NCBI RefSeq assembly: GCF_002078175.1
Contig: NZ_MWFK01000002.1
Location: forward strand, 1,736,001 to 1,800,000
DNA: 64,000 bases
Direction of reading: 5' to 3'
Origin: Streptomyces sp. M41(2017)
GTDB taxonomy: Bacteria > Actinomycetota > Actinomycetes > Streptomycetales > Streptomycetaceae
Shown: one piece after another, positions 1-10,776 of the stretch
How positions within the stretch are numbered: position 1 is the stretch's first letter
Layout: every line of letters begins with the position of its first letter
Position numbers and translations under genes: made by a program
Notes under the pieces: generated by a model
Seen by the model: only the letters and a program-made list of their open reading frames with translations
Database searches by the model: none
Told to the model about the DNA's origin: nothing

Positions 1-648
1 GCGCCGGCCGGTGACCGAGCGGTCCGCGGCCTCGCGCACCGCGCTCAGCAGCGGGCGCAGCGCCTCGGTGGCCTGGAGGTTGCGCAGGCCGGGCGTGTTC
101 GGGGAGGACACGTTGACGACGAGGTAGTCGGCGTGCCGGGCGAGCCGCTCGGTGGACTTCACGTAGTCGCCGGCGGCCTCCTCCTCGGGGACGACCTTGG
201 TCTTGCCGATGTTGACGCCCACCACGGTCCTGAAGACGGGTGTGCGGGCCGCCAGGCGCTCGGCGACGGCCGCGGAGCCCTCGTTGTTGAAGCCCATGCG
301 GTTGATCAGCGCACGGTCCTGGACGAGGCGGAACAGGCGCTGCTTGGGGTTGCCGGGCTGCGGCTCCCCGGTGACGGTGCCGATCTCGATGTGGTCGAAG
401 CCGAGCATGGCCATGCCGTCGATGGCCACGGCGTTCTTGTCGAACCCGGCGGCGAGTCCGAAGGGGCCGTGCATCCGCAGTCCGAACGCCTCGGTGCGCA
501 GTTCCTTGTGGCGGGGGGCGAGCGCGGCGGCGACGAAGGTGCGCAGGACGGGGACGCGGGCGGTGAGCCGGATCCAGCGGAAGGCGAGGTGGTGGGCCTG
601 CTCCGGGTCCATCCGCTTGAAGACGAGGTGGAAGAAGGGCTTGTACAT
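1..648 (-). CDS. pyrD: Dihydroorotate dehydrogenase (quinone, class 2), N-terminal part
   Basis: Partial gene: the first 216 codons are present and the C-terminus lies beyond the left edge. The enzyme oxidises dihydroorotate to orotate with FMN and passes electrons to membrane quinone, the fourth step of UMP synthesis. The protein begins MYKPFFHLVFKRMDPEQAH, the short amphipathic N-terminal helix typical of membrane-associated class 2 enzymes. It then shows the FMN-barrel signatures FGLAAGFDKNA, the GTVTGEPQPGNPKQR loop, NRMGFNNEG and NVSSPNTPGLR. The ATG start is preceded by GAGGA about 8 bases upstream. It follows carB in the same direction, 94 bp downstream, but a strong hairpin separates them, so it may depend on read-through or its own promoter. 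Confidence 0.95.
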   Translation of the reverse strand, partial: MYKPFFHLVFKRMDPEQAHHLAFRWIRLTARVPVLRTFVAAALAPRHKELRTEAFGLRMHGPFGLAAGFDKNAVAIDGMAMLGFDHIEIGTVTGEPQPGNPKQRLFRLVQDRALINRMGFNNEGSAAVAERLAARTPVFRTVVGVNIGKTKVVPEEEAAGDYVKSTERLARHADYLVVNVSSPNTPGLRNLQATEALRPLLSAVREAADRSVTGRR

Positions 649-704
649 GATCGTGTCCTCGGAAGAGCCCGATGCGGGCCTCGGGCGGTCTGGGGGCCTC
701 ATGA

Positions 705-736
705 AGAGGGGGACACCGTTCCCGGTGTCCCCCTCT
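705..736 (-). terminator. Perfect hairpin between carB and pyrD
   Basis: A 14-bp perfect inverted repeat (705-718 with 723-736) with a 4-base loop begins 6 bases after the carB stop codon on the minus strand. There is no long T-tract, as is common for Streptomyces terminators. It would end or attenuate pyrR-carB transcription before pyrD. It could also be an mRNA 3'-end stabiliser. Confidence 0.75.
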
Positions 737-742
737 GGGCCG

Positions 743-4043
<3,301 letters not shown>

Positions 4044-4051
<8 letters not shown>

Positions 4052-5201
4052 GCTGGCCCTCCATCAGAGAAACGAAGCGGTCGAACAGGTAGGCGGCGTC
4101 GTGCGGTCCTGCCGCCGCTTCGGGGTGGTACTGGACGCTGAAGGCCGGCTGGTCGAGCAGCTGGAGACCCTCCACCACGTCGTCGTTGAGGCAGACGTGG
4201 GAGACCTCGGCGCGGCCGTAGGGGGTCTCGGAGACCTTGTCGAGCGGGGCGTCGACGGCGAAGCCGTGGTTGTGCGCGGTGACCTCGACCTTGTCGGTCG
4301 TACGGTCCTGCACCGGCTGGTTGATGCCGCGGTGGCCGTACTTCAGCTTGTAGGTGCCGAAGCCGAGGGCGCGGCCGAGGATCTGGTTGCCGAAGCAGAT
4401 GCCGAAGAGCGGCGTCTTGCGGGCCAGGACCTCCCGCATGACGGAGACGGGTCCGTCGGCGGTCGCCGGGTCGCCGGGGCCGTTGGAGAAGAAGACGCCG
4501 TCCGGGTTCACGGCGTAGACGTCCTCGGCGGTGGCGGTCGCGGGCAGCACGTGCACCTCGATGCCGCGCTCGGCCATCCGGTGCGGGGTCATGCCCTTGA
4601 TGCCCAGGTCGACTGCGGCGACGGTGAACTTCTTCTCACCGATCGCGGGGACGACGTAGGTCTCCTTGGTGGCGACCTCGGCGGCGAGGTTCGCGCCCTT
4701 CATCTCGGGCGCCTGGCGGACCTCGGCCAGCATGGTGCCCTCGTCGGGCAGCGCGTTGCCGGAGAAGATGCCGACGCGCATGGCGCCGCGCTCACGGAGG
4801 TGGCGGGTGAGGGCGCGGGTGTCGATGCCGCTGATGCCGACGACGCCCTGCGTGCGCAGTTCCTCGTCGAGGGAGCGGCGGGAGCGCCAGTTGGACGGGA
4901 CGCGCGCGGGGTCGCGGACGACGTAGCCGGCGACCCAGATCCGCTGCGACTCGGGGTCCTCGTCGTTCACGCCGGTGTTGCCGACGTGCGGGGCGGTCAT
5001 CACGACGACCTGGCGGTGGTAGGACGGGTCGGTGAGGGTCTCCTGGTAGCCGGTCATGCCGGTGGAGAACACCGCTTCGCCGAAGGTCTCCCCCACGGCC
5101 CCGTAGGAGCGGCCGTGGAAGACCCGGCCGTCCTCCAGGACGAGTACGGCGGGAAGCGCCTTTTTCCTCTGCGAGGCGTTCCCCTGGGTGGAGGTCGTCA
5201 T
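4044..5201 (-). CDS. carA: Carbamoyl-phosphate synthase small (glutaminase) subunit
   Basis: 385 residues. It hydrolyses glutamine and channels ammonia to CarB. The N-terminal CPSase_sm_chain domain (about residues 17-150, LEDGRVFHGRSYGA) is followed by a class I glutamine amidotransferase domain. The nucleophile is Cys269 in GICFGNQ, and the His/Glu pair is H359 and E361 in VQYHPEA. The ATG lies within the 4-base overlap with the upstream PH-like gene (start 5201, upstream stop 5198), and the 3' end overlaps carB by 8 bases. The three genes are therefore read as one coupled block of the pyr operon. Confidence 0.98.
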
Positions 5202-5764
5202 CGTGCGCCTTCCGTTTCCGTCGTCTTGATCATGTTGTTCAGGGTCTCGACCCAGGCCGCGTGCTCGTCCGCGCGGTCCGAGCGGAAGCCGGAGTCGAGC
5301 AGCCGGTCGCCGTGCTGCCAGGTGACGACGAGCAGTCCGCCCTCGGTGAGGACCTTGCCCGCGATGCCCTTGTCGAGCCGGGCCTCACGCAGTTGCCCGG
5401 CCGGGACGAAGAAGTCGCGCGCACCGGGGCGTACGACGTCCAGTCCCGCGTCCGTCAGCGTGAGCTCGGCCCGGCTGCGGGTGCCGAGGCCGTGCGCCAC
5501 GATCCGGTCGAGCCACTGCCCGGCGGTGGTGGAGCCGTGGTAGCGACCGCTCATGCCCAGTCTCACCGGGCCGGTGTCTTCCGGCGCGGTGAGGAGCTCG
5601 GGCAGGTCGCCCTGGAGGGTGCCGCGCCACTTCCAGCCCTCGCGCATCAGCCAGTAGACGAGCGCGATGAAGAGGACGATGCCGACGAGCCAGCCGATAC
5701 GGGCGGCCCAGTCGGTCACTTCCGCCGACTTCTGTTCGGCGGCCAGGGGGAGGAGAGGTGTCAC
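5198..5764 (-). CDS. PH-like domain membrane protein embedded in the pyr operon
   Basis: 188 residues, function unknown. One hydrophobic segment (about residues 22-41, IGWLVGIVLFIALVYWLMRE) anchors the N-terminus. The remainder is a soluble beta-rich region resembling bacterial PH-like domains (about residues 75-185, ending WVETLNNMIKTTE). It overlaps pyrC by 4 bases upstream and carA by 4 bases downstream, so it is translationally coupled to both. A comparable membrane protein sits between pyrC and carA in mycobacteria (Rv1382 as I recall), so the placement is old and selected. No catalytic motif is visible. A role in tethering or sensing at the membrane is inference only. Confidence 0.85.
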   Translation of the reverse strand: MTPLLPLAAEQKSAEVTDWAARIGWLVGIVLFIALVYWLMREGWKWRGTLQGDLPELLTAPEDTGPVRLGMSGRYHGSTTAGQWLDRIVAHGLGTRSRAELTLTDAGLDVVRPGARDFFVPAGQLREARLDKGIAGKVLTEGGLLVVTWQHGDRLLDSGFRSDRADEHAAWVETLNNMIKTTETEGAR

Positions 5765-7047
5765 GCGAGCTTCCCGTCGACGAGGGTGGCCTTGCCCCGC
5801 AGCCAGGTGTGGGTGACCCTGCCCGGCAGCTCGCGGCCCTCGTAGGGGGTGTTGCGGCTGCGCGAGGCGAAGCCCGCGGGGTCCACGTCCCCACGGTATG
5901 CGGTGTCGACCAGCGTGAGGTTGGCGGGCTCACCCTCCGAGACGGGGCGTCCGTGGCCGGTGGCCCCGCCGATCCGCGCGGGCTTGGCGGACATGCGGTC
6001 GGCGACGCCGGCCCAGTCGAGCAGGCCGGTCTCGACCATCGTCTGCTGGACGACGGACAGCGCCGTCTCCAGGCCGACCATGCCCATGGCGGCGGCGGCC
6101 CACTCGCAGTCCTTGTCCTCGTGCGGGTGCGGCGCGTGGTCGGTGGCGACGATGTCGATCGTTCCGTCGGCGAGCGCCTCGCGCAGCGCCATGACGTCCT
6201 TCTCGGTACGCAGCGGGGGGTTGACCTTGAAGACCGGGTTGTAGGTGCGCACCAGCTCGTCGGTGAGCAGGAGGTGGTGCGGGGTGACCTCGGCGGTGAC
6301 GTCGATGCCGCGGGACTTGGCCCAGCGGACGATCTCGACGGATCCGGCGGTCGACAGGTGGCAGATGTGGACGCGGGAGCCGACGTGCTCGGCGAGCAGG
6401 ACGTCGCGGGCGATGATCGACTCCTCGGCCACCGCGGGCCAGCCGCCGAGACCCAGCTCGGCGGAGACGACGCCCTCGTTCATCTGGGCGCCCTCGGTGA
6501 GGCGGGGCTCCTGGGCGTGCTGGGCGACGACACCGCCGAAGGCCTTCACGTACTCCAGGGCGCGGCGCATGATGACCGCGTCGTCCACGCACTTGCCGTC
6601 GTCGGAGAAGATCGTGACGCCGGCGGCGGACTCGTGCATGGCGCCCAGCTCGGCGAGCTTCTTGCCCTCCAGGCCGACGGTGACGGCGCCGATGGGCTGC
6701 ACGTCGCAGTAGCCGTGCTGCTGGCCGAGCCGGTAGACCTGCTCGACGACGCCGGCGGTGTCGGCGACGGGGAAGGTGTTGGCCATGGCGAACACGGCCG
6801 TGAAACCGCCGCTCGCCGCCGCGCGCGTGCCGGTCAGCACGGTCTCGGAGTCCTCGCGGCCGGGCTCGCGCAGGTGGGTGTGCAGGTCGACCAGGCCCGG
6901 CAGGAGCACCTTGCCGTCGGCCTCGACGACCTCGGCGCCCTCCGCCGGCAGTCCGGTGCCGACCGCGGCGATCGTGTCGCCGTCGATGAGGACGTCCTGC
7001 GGCTCGCCGCCGAGCACCTTCGCACCACGAATAAGGATCTTGCTCAT
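5761..7047 (-). CDS. pyrC: Dihydroorotase
   Basis: 428 residues, class I dihydroorotase of the amidohydrolase superfamily. It cyclises carbamoyl-aspartate to dihydroorotate. The metal-binding motif DLHTHLREPG places ligands at H56 and H58. Further expected ligands sit in the downstream VHICHLST and TDHAPHPHEDK motifs. The N-terminal beta-sandwich (KILIRGAKVLGGEPQDVLI) is typical. It starts 5 bases after the pyrB stop and overlaps the PH-like gene by 4 bases. Confidence 0.98.
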   Translation of the reverse strand: MSKILIRGAKVLGGEPQDVLIDGDTIAAVGTGLPAEGAEVVEADGKVLLPGLVDLHTHLREPGREDSETVLTGTRAAASGGFTAVFAMANTFPVADTAGVVEQVYRLGQQHGYCDVQPIGAVTVGLEGKKLAELGAMHESAAGVTIFSDDGKCVDDAVIMRRALEYVKAFGGVVAQHAQEPRLTEGAQMNEGVVSAELGLGGWPAVAEESIIARDVLLAEHVGSRVHICHLSTAGSVEIVRWAKSRGIDVTAEVTPHHLLLTDELVRTYNPVFKVNPPLRTEKDVMALREALADGTIDIVATDHAPHPHEDKDCEWAAAAMGMVGLETALSVVQQTMVETGLLDWAGVADRMSAKPARIGGATGHGRPVSEGEPANLTLVDTAYRGDVDPAGFASRSRNTPYEGRELPGRVTHTWLRGKATLVDGKLA

Positions 7048-7052
7048 GGTTC

Positions 7053-8030
7053 TTACTTCTCCTCGGTACGGGTGTGGGTGACGGCGGGCTCGTTGCCGCC
7101 CAGCAGCAGGTAGAGCACCGCCATGCGGATCGAGACGCCGTTGGCGACCTGCTCGACGACGGTGCAGCGGTCGGAGTCGGCGACCTCGGCGGTGATCTCC
7201 ATGCCGCGGACCATCGGACCGGGGTGCATCACGATGGCGTGCTCGGGCATCTTCGCCATGCGCTCGCCGTCCAGGCCGTAGCGCCGCGAGTACTCGCGCT
7301 CGGTCGGGAAGAACGCGGCGTTCATCCGCTCGCGCTGGACGCGGAGCATCATCACCGCGTCGGACTTGGAGAGCGTGCTGTCGAGGTCGTAGGAGATCTC
7401 GCAGGGCCAGGACTCGACGCCGACCGGGACCAGCGTGGGCGGCGCGACGAGCGTGACCTCGGCGCCGAGGGTGTGCAGCAGGTCGACGTTCGAGCGGGCG
7501 ACCCGGCTGTGCAGGACGTCACCGACGATCGTGATGCGCCGGCCGGCCAGGTCCTGGCCGATCCCGGCGTCCCGGCCGACCAGGCGGCGGCGCATGGTGA
7601 AGGCGTCGAGCAGGGCCTGCGTGGGGTGCTGGTGGGTGCCGTCGCCCGCGTTGATCACCGCGGCGTCGATCCATCCCGAGGTGGCGAGGCGGTAGGGGGC
7701 TCCGGAGGCGCCGTGCCGGATGACGACGGCGTCGACCCCCATGGCCTCCAGGGTCTGGGCGGTGTCCTTGAGGGACTCGCCCTTGGAGACGCTCGACCCC
7801 TTGGCGGTGAAGTTGATGACGTCGGCGGAGAGGCGCTTCTCGGCGGCCTCGAAGGAGATCCGGGTCCGGGTCGAGTCCTCGAAGAAGAGGTTGACGACGG
7901 TCCGGCCGCGCAGGGTCGGCAGTTTCTTGATCGGCCGGTCGGCGACCCGGGCCATCTCCTCGGCGGTGTCGAGGATCAGGACGGCGTCGTCGCGGGTGAG
8001 GTCGGCGGCCGAGATGAGATGACGCTGCAT
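7053..8030 (-). CDS. pyrB: Aspartate carbamoyltransferase catalytic subunit
   Basis: 325 residues. It condenses carbamoyl phosphate with aspartate, the committed step of pyrimidine synthesis. The carbamoyl-phosphate loop STRTRISF begins at residue 53. KGESLKDTAQTL and HPTQALLDAFT are the other family signatures, and the C-terminal half carries the aspartate-binding domain. There is no pyrI regulatory chain nearby, so the enzyme probably works as a catalytic trimer or in a complex with dihydroorotase, as in other actinobacteria. It follows pyrR after 82 bases. Confidence 0.98.
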   Translation of the reverse strand: MQRHLISAADLTRDDAVLILDTAEEMARVADRPIKKLPTLRGRTVVNLFFEDSTRTRISFEAAEKRLSADVINFTAKGSSVSKGESLKDTAQTLEAMGVDAVVIRHGASGAPYRLATSGWIDAAVINAGDGTHQHPTQALLDAFTMRRRLVGRDAGIGQDLAGRRITIVGDVLHSRVARSNVDLLHTLGAEVTLVAPPTLVPVGVESWPCEISYDLDSTLSKSDAVMMLRVQRERMNAAFFPTEREYSRRYGLDGERMAKMPEHAIVMHPGPMVRGMEITAEVADSDRCTVVEQVANGVSIRMAVLYLLLGGNEPAVTHTRTEEK

Positions 8031-8112
8031 CTGTCAGGCTCCGTAGGGAAGTTCAGGGAGGATTCGGGCATGCGGGCGCGCGGGCGCGCACTGCGCGGCG
8101 TGGGCCGGAGTG

Positions 8113-8703
8113 CTACTGCTGCGCGTCCGGGGCGGTCCGCTTGGCACCGAGCAGCACGGTGTCGCGACCGTCCTCCTCGGCGAGCTGGACCTTGACCGTC
8201 TCCCGCAACGACGTGGGGAGGTTCTTGCCGACGTAGTCGGCGCGGATGGGCAGTTCGCGGTGGCCCCGGTCGACCAGGACCGCGAGCTGCACGGCGCGCG
8301 GGCGCCCGATGTCGTTCAGGGCGTCGAGCGCGGCGCGGATGGTGCGGCCGGAGAAGAGCACGTCGTCGACGAGGACGACGAGGCGGCCGTCGATGCCGTC
8401 ACCGGGGATCTCGGTGCGGGCCAGCGCACGCGGCGGGTGCATGCGCAGGTCGTCGCGGTACATCGTGATGTCGAGGGAGCCGACGGGGATCTTGCGGTCG
8501 GTGATCTCCTCGAGCTTGTCGGCCAGCCGACGGGCGAGGAAGACGCCCCGGGTCGGGATGCCGAGGAGCACGACGTCGTCGGCGCCCTTGGCGCGCTCGA
8601 CGATCTCGTGGGCGATGCGGGTCAGCACCCGGGCGATGTCGGGTGCCTCCAGAACGGGCCGCGCATCGGCTTCGTACTGCTGCTTGTCCTGCTCTGAGTC
8701 CAT
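8113..8703 (-). CDS. pyrR: PyrR: pyr mRNA-binding attenuator / uracil phosphoribosyltransferase
   Basis: 196 residues, a type I PRTase fold with the PRPP loop LVDDVLFSGRT at residues 111-121. In other bacteria PyrR senses UMP/UTP and PRPP and binds a conserved stem-loop in pyr leaders. It may also have uracil phosphoribosyltransferase activity. It is the first gene of the minus-strand pyr operon. The ATG is preceded by a very strong AGGAGG about 10 bases upstream, and that Shine-Dalgarno lies 2 bases from a sequence matching the PyrR-binding loop. Autoregulation at the level of translation is the likely arrangement. Confidence 0.96.
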   Translation of the reverse strand: MDSEQDKQQYEADARPVLEAPDIARVLTRIAHEIVERAKGADDVVLLGIPTRGVFLARRLADKLEEITDRKIPVGSLDITMYRDDLRMHPPRALARTEIPGDGIDGRLVVLVDDVLFSGRTIRAALDALNDIGRPRAVQLAVLVDRGHRELPIRADYVGKNLPTSLRETVKVQLAEEDGRDTVLLGAKRTAPDAQQ

Positions 8704-8711
8704 AGGAAACG

Positions 8712-8754
8712 GACCTCCTTCTCCGCCTCACGGGACGGATCATTAAAGGACGTC
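8712..8754 (-). promoter_or_regulatory. PyrR-binding loop with Shine-Dalgarno-sequestering stem
   Basis: On the minus strand, 8735-8726 reads UCCCGUGAGG, an exact match to the UCCNGNGAGG core of the PyrR-binding loop. It is closed by a 4-bp stem UCCG/CGGA (8736-8739 with 8722-8725). Outside this, GACGUCCUU (8754-8746) can pair at 8 of 9 positions with AAGGAGGUC (8720-8712), which contains the pyrR Shine-Dalgarno. The stacked structure would hide the ribosome site when PyrR binds, the mode described for mycobacterial pyrR. No intrinsic terminator is evident in the leader. Confidence 0.8.
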
Positions 8755-8858
8755 GGAATTGCGCCATCCACGGTACCAGCCCGGCAACGCGCCTGATCAC
8801 CCCCCTTTGAGCCACCCCCGGTGACTCCTGCGCGGGGACCGGGTCCGACCCCTTCCGC

Positions 8859-8911
8859 TTGACGGGGGAGAGTAACGCTGCGTAACCTCACAGTGAGTCA
8901 CCAGAGTCACC
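8859..8911 (+). promoter_or_regulatory. bldD promoter with BldD operator
   Basis: A -35 TTGACG (8859-8864) and a -10 TAACCT (8883-8888) are separated by 18 bp. Just downstream, AGTGA-G-TCACC (8892-8902) matches the BldD box, an AGTGA/TCACC inverted repeat with variable spacing. A further TCACC half-site follows at 8907-8911. The operator covers the predicted transcription start, consistent with the known autorepression of bldD. Confidence 0.85.
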
Positions 8912-8957
8912 AGCCGCGCGGCGGAGCCGCACGTTGATACAGCGTCCGGGGAGCTAT

Positions 8958-9458
8958 ATGTCCAGCGAATACGCCAAACAGCTCGGGGCCAAGCTCCGCG
9001 CCATCCGCACCCAGCAGGGCCTTTCCCTCCACGGCGTCGAGGAGAAGTCCCAGGGACGCTGGAAGGCCGTCGTGGTCGGTTCGTACGAGCGCGGCGACCG
9101 CGCCGTGACCGTCCAGCGCCTCGCCGAGCTGGCCGATTTCTACGGGGTCCCGGTGCAGGAGCTGCTGCCCGGCACGACGCCCGGCGGTGCCGCCGAGCCG
9201 CCGCCGAAGCTGGTCCTCGACCTGGAGCGGCTGGCCCACGTGCCGGCCGAGAAGGCGGGCCCCCTCCAGCGGTACGCGGCGACGATCCAGTCGCAGCGCG
9301 GTGACTACAACGGCAAGGTGCTGTCGATCCGCCAGGACGACCTGCGCACGCTCGCCGTGATCTACGACCAGTCCCCCTCGGTCCTGACCGAGCAGCTGAT
9401 CAGCTGGGGCGTCCTGGACGCCGACGCGCGCCGCGCGGTCGCCCACGACGAGGGCTGA
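8958..9458 (+). CDS. bldD: BldD, c-di-GMP-dependent developmental master repressor
   Basis: 166 residues. It represses sporulation genes during vegetative growth when dimerised by tetrameric c-di-GMP. Residues 1-75 form an XRE-type helix-turn-helix (KLRAIRTQQGLSLHGVEEKS and SYERGDRAVTVQRLAELADF). The C-terminal domain carries the c-di-GMP signature RGD-X8-RQDD at R114-D116 and R125-D128, fully intact. The ATG at 8958 is chosen because GGGGAG lies just upstream and the family begins MSSEYAKQLG. An in-frame TTG at 8934 has no such support. It is divergent from pyrR and insulated downstream by a 21-bp hairpin. Confidence 0.98.
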   Translation: MSSEYAKQLGAKLRAIRTQQGLSLHGVEEKSQGRWKAVVVGSYERGDRAVTVQRLAELADFYGVPVQELLPGTTPGGAAEPPPKLVLDLERLAHVPAEKAGPLQRYAATIQSQRGDYNGKVLSIRQDDLRTLAVIYDQSPSVLTEQLISWGVLDADARRAVAHDEG

Positions 9459-9485
9459 TCCCGCAGTACAGCGCAGCAGAAACGT

Positions 9486-9531
9486 GCCGCCGGGGTGGCC
9501 GGAACCTGATGGTTCCGGCCACCCCGGCGGC
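9486..9531 (+). terminator. bldD terminator
   Basis: A perfect 21-bp inverted repeat (9486-9506 with 9511-9531) with loop TGAT, followed by CTTT, 27 bases after the bldD stop. Its symmetry lets it act on both strands between convergent bldD and nusB. Confidence 0.93.
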
Positions 9532-9617
9532 TTTCTGCGTCCTCGACGGCCTCAAAGGCACCAGAGGCACCACGAGAGGCGGGAGACCTCCTGCGCCCCC
9601 GAGGGCCCCGGGAGGAA

Positions 9618-9658
9618 CGCCGGAGGGCCCACAGCGGTCGGCTGCGGGCCCTCCGGCG
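9618..9658 (-). terminator. Second hairpin, downstream of nusB
   Basis: A 13-bp perfect stem (9618-9630 with 9646-9658) around a 15-base loop, 55 bases past the nusB stop on the minus strand. It probably ends the efp-nusB transcript. The rest of 9459-9712 shows no gene. Confidence 0.75.
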
Positions 9659-9712
9659 ATGCCTACGTCCCCTGCGGGCCGTACGCGTCTGTCGTTCTCG
9701 CGCTGGTCGCGG

Positions 9713-10147
9713 CTAGTCCTCGTCGCGGCGCAGCGACGGCTTCAGCTCCTTGAAACGGCCGAGCAGGCCGTTCACGAACGAGGGCGACTCGTCCGTGGAG
9801 AACTCCTTGGCCAGCTGCACCGACTCGTCGAGCACCACGGCGTCGGGGGTCTCGTCGACCCAGATCAGCTCGTAGGCGCCGAGACGCAGGATGTTGCGGT
9901 CGACGACCGGCATCCGGTCCAGCGTCCAGCCGACGGCGTACTGCGCGATGAGGTCGTCGATCCGGCGCACCTTGGTGGCGTACCCCTCGACCAGCTGCAT
10001 CGTGTACTCGCTGACCGGCGGCTGCCGGGTGTCGGACCGGGAGTGCCGGATCCAGTCCGCGAGGACCGTCAGGACGTCCACGCCGCGCTGGTCGCTCTCG
10101 AAGAGGATCTGGAAAGCGCGCTTGCGGGCCGTGTTGCGGGCAGCCAC
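9713..10147 (-). CDS. nusB: Transcription antitermination factor NusB
   Basis: 144 residues, all-helical NusB fold. It pairs with NusE (S10) and binds boxA RNA in rRNA leaders to support antitermination and ribosome assembly. It opens with AARNTARKRAFQILFESDQRG, the conserved RNA-binding N-terminus, and continues with ANELVEGY-like and DRNILRLGAYELIW motifs. The GTG start lies 2 bases after the efp stop, so the two genes form an operon. The short acidic end (RRDED) is normal. Confidence 0.97.
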   Translation of the reverse strand: MAARNTARKRAFQILFESDQRGVDVLTVLADWIRHSRSDTRQPPVSEYTMQLVEGYATKVRRIDDLIAQYAVGWTLDRMPVVDRNILRLGAYELIWVDETPDAVVLDESVQLAKEFSTDESPSFVNGLLGRFKELKPSLRRDED

Positions 10148-10149
10148 GG

Positions 10150-10716
10150 TTAGCTGTTCACCCGGCCGAGGTAGTCGCTCGAGCGGGTGTCGACCTTGAT
10201 CTTCTCACCGGTGGTGATGAAGAGCGGGACCTGGATCTGGTGGCCGGTCTCCAGGGTGGCGGGCTTGGTGCCACCGGTGGAGCGGTCGCCCTGGACGCCG
10301 GGCTCGGTCTCCTGGATGACCAGCTCGACGGCGGCGGGAAGCTCGACGAAGAGCACCTCGCCCTCGTGCTGGGCGACGGTGGCGGTGAAGCCCTCGATCA
10401 GGAAGTTGGCGGCGTCGCCGACGGACTTGCGGTCGACCATGAGCTGGTCGTACGTGTCCATGTCCATGAAGACGAAGTACTCGCCGTCCATGTACGAGAA
10501 CTGCATGTCGCGCTTGTCGATCGTGGCCGTCTCGACCTTGACGCCGGCGTTGAACGTCTTGTCGACGACCTTGCCGGAGAGCACGTTCTTCAGCTTGGTG
10601 CGCACGAAGGCCGGGCCCTTGCCGGGCTTGACGTGCTGGAACTCGACGACGGACCAGAGCTGGCCTCCGTCGAGCTTGAGCACCAGGCCGTTCTTGAGGT
10701 CGTTCGTGGAAGCCAC
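10150..10716 (-). CDS. efp: Elongation factor P
   Basis: 188 residues with a KOW-like N-terminal domain and two OB domains. It enters stalled ribosomes at polyproline stretches. The loop tip is PGKGP (residues 31-35, Lys33), the proline-flanked form described for actinobacterial EF-P, in which the lysine acts without modification. No epmA or earP modification gene is present nearby, which agrees. The GTG start has AGGAG 13 bases upstream. The window also holds strongly polyproline proteins, such as the ATPase at 12012, which are natural clients (inference). Confidence 0.97.
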   Translation of the reverse strand: MASTNDLKNGLVLKLDGGQLWSVVEFQHVKPGKGPAFVRTKLKNVLSGKVVDKTFNAGVKVETATIDKRDMQFSYMDGEYFVFMDMDTYDQLMVDRKSVGDAANFLIEGFTATVAQHEGEVLFVELPAAVELVIQETEPGVQGDRSTGGTKPATLETGHQIQVPLFITTGEKIKVDTRSSDYLGRVNS

Positions 10717-10776
10717 GGTTGCGGAATCTCCTGGACTGACGTGGACGACCCCGGCGCAGGCGCACAGCTCGGAGAG

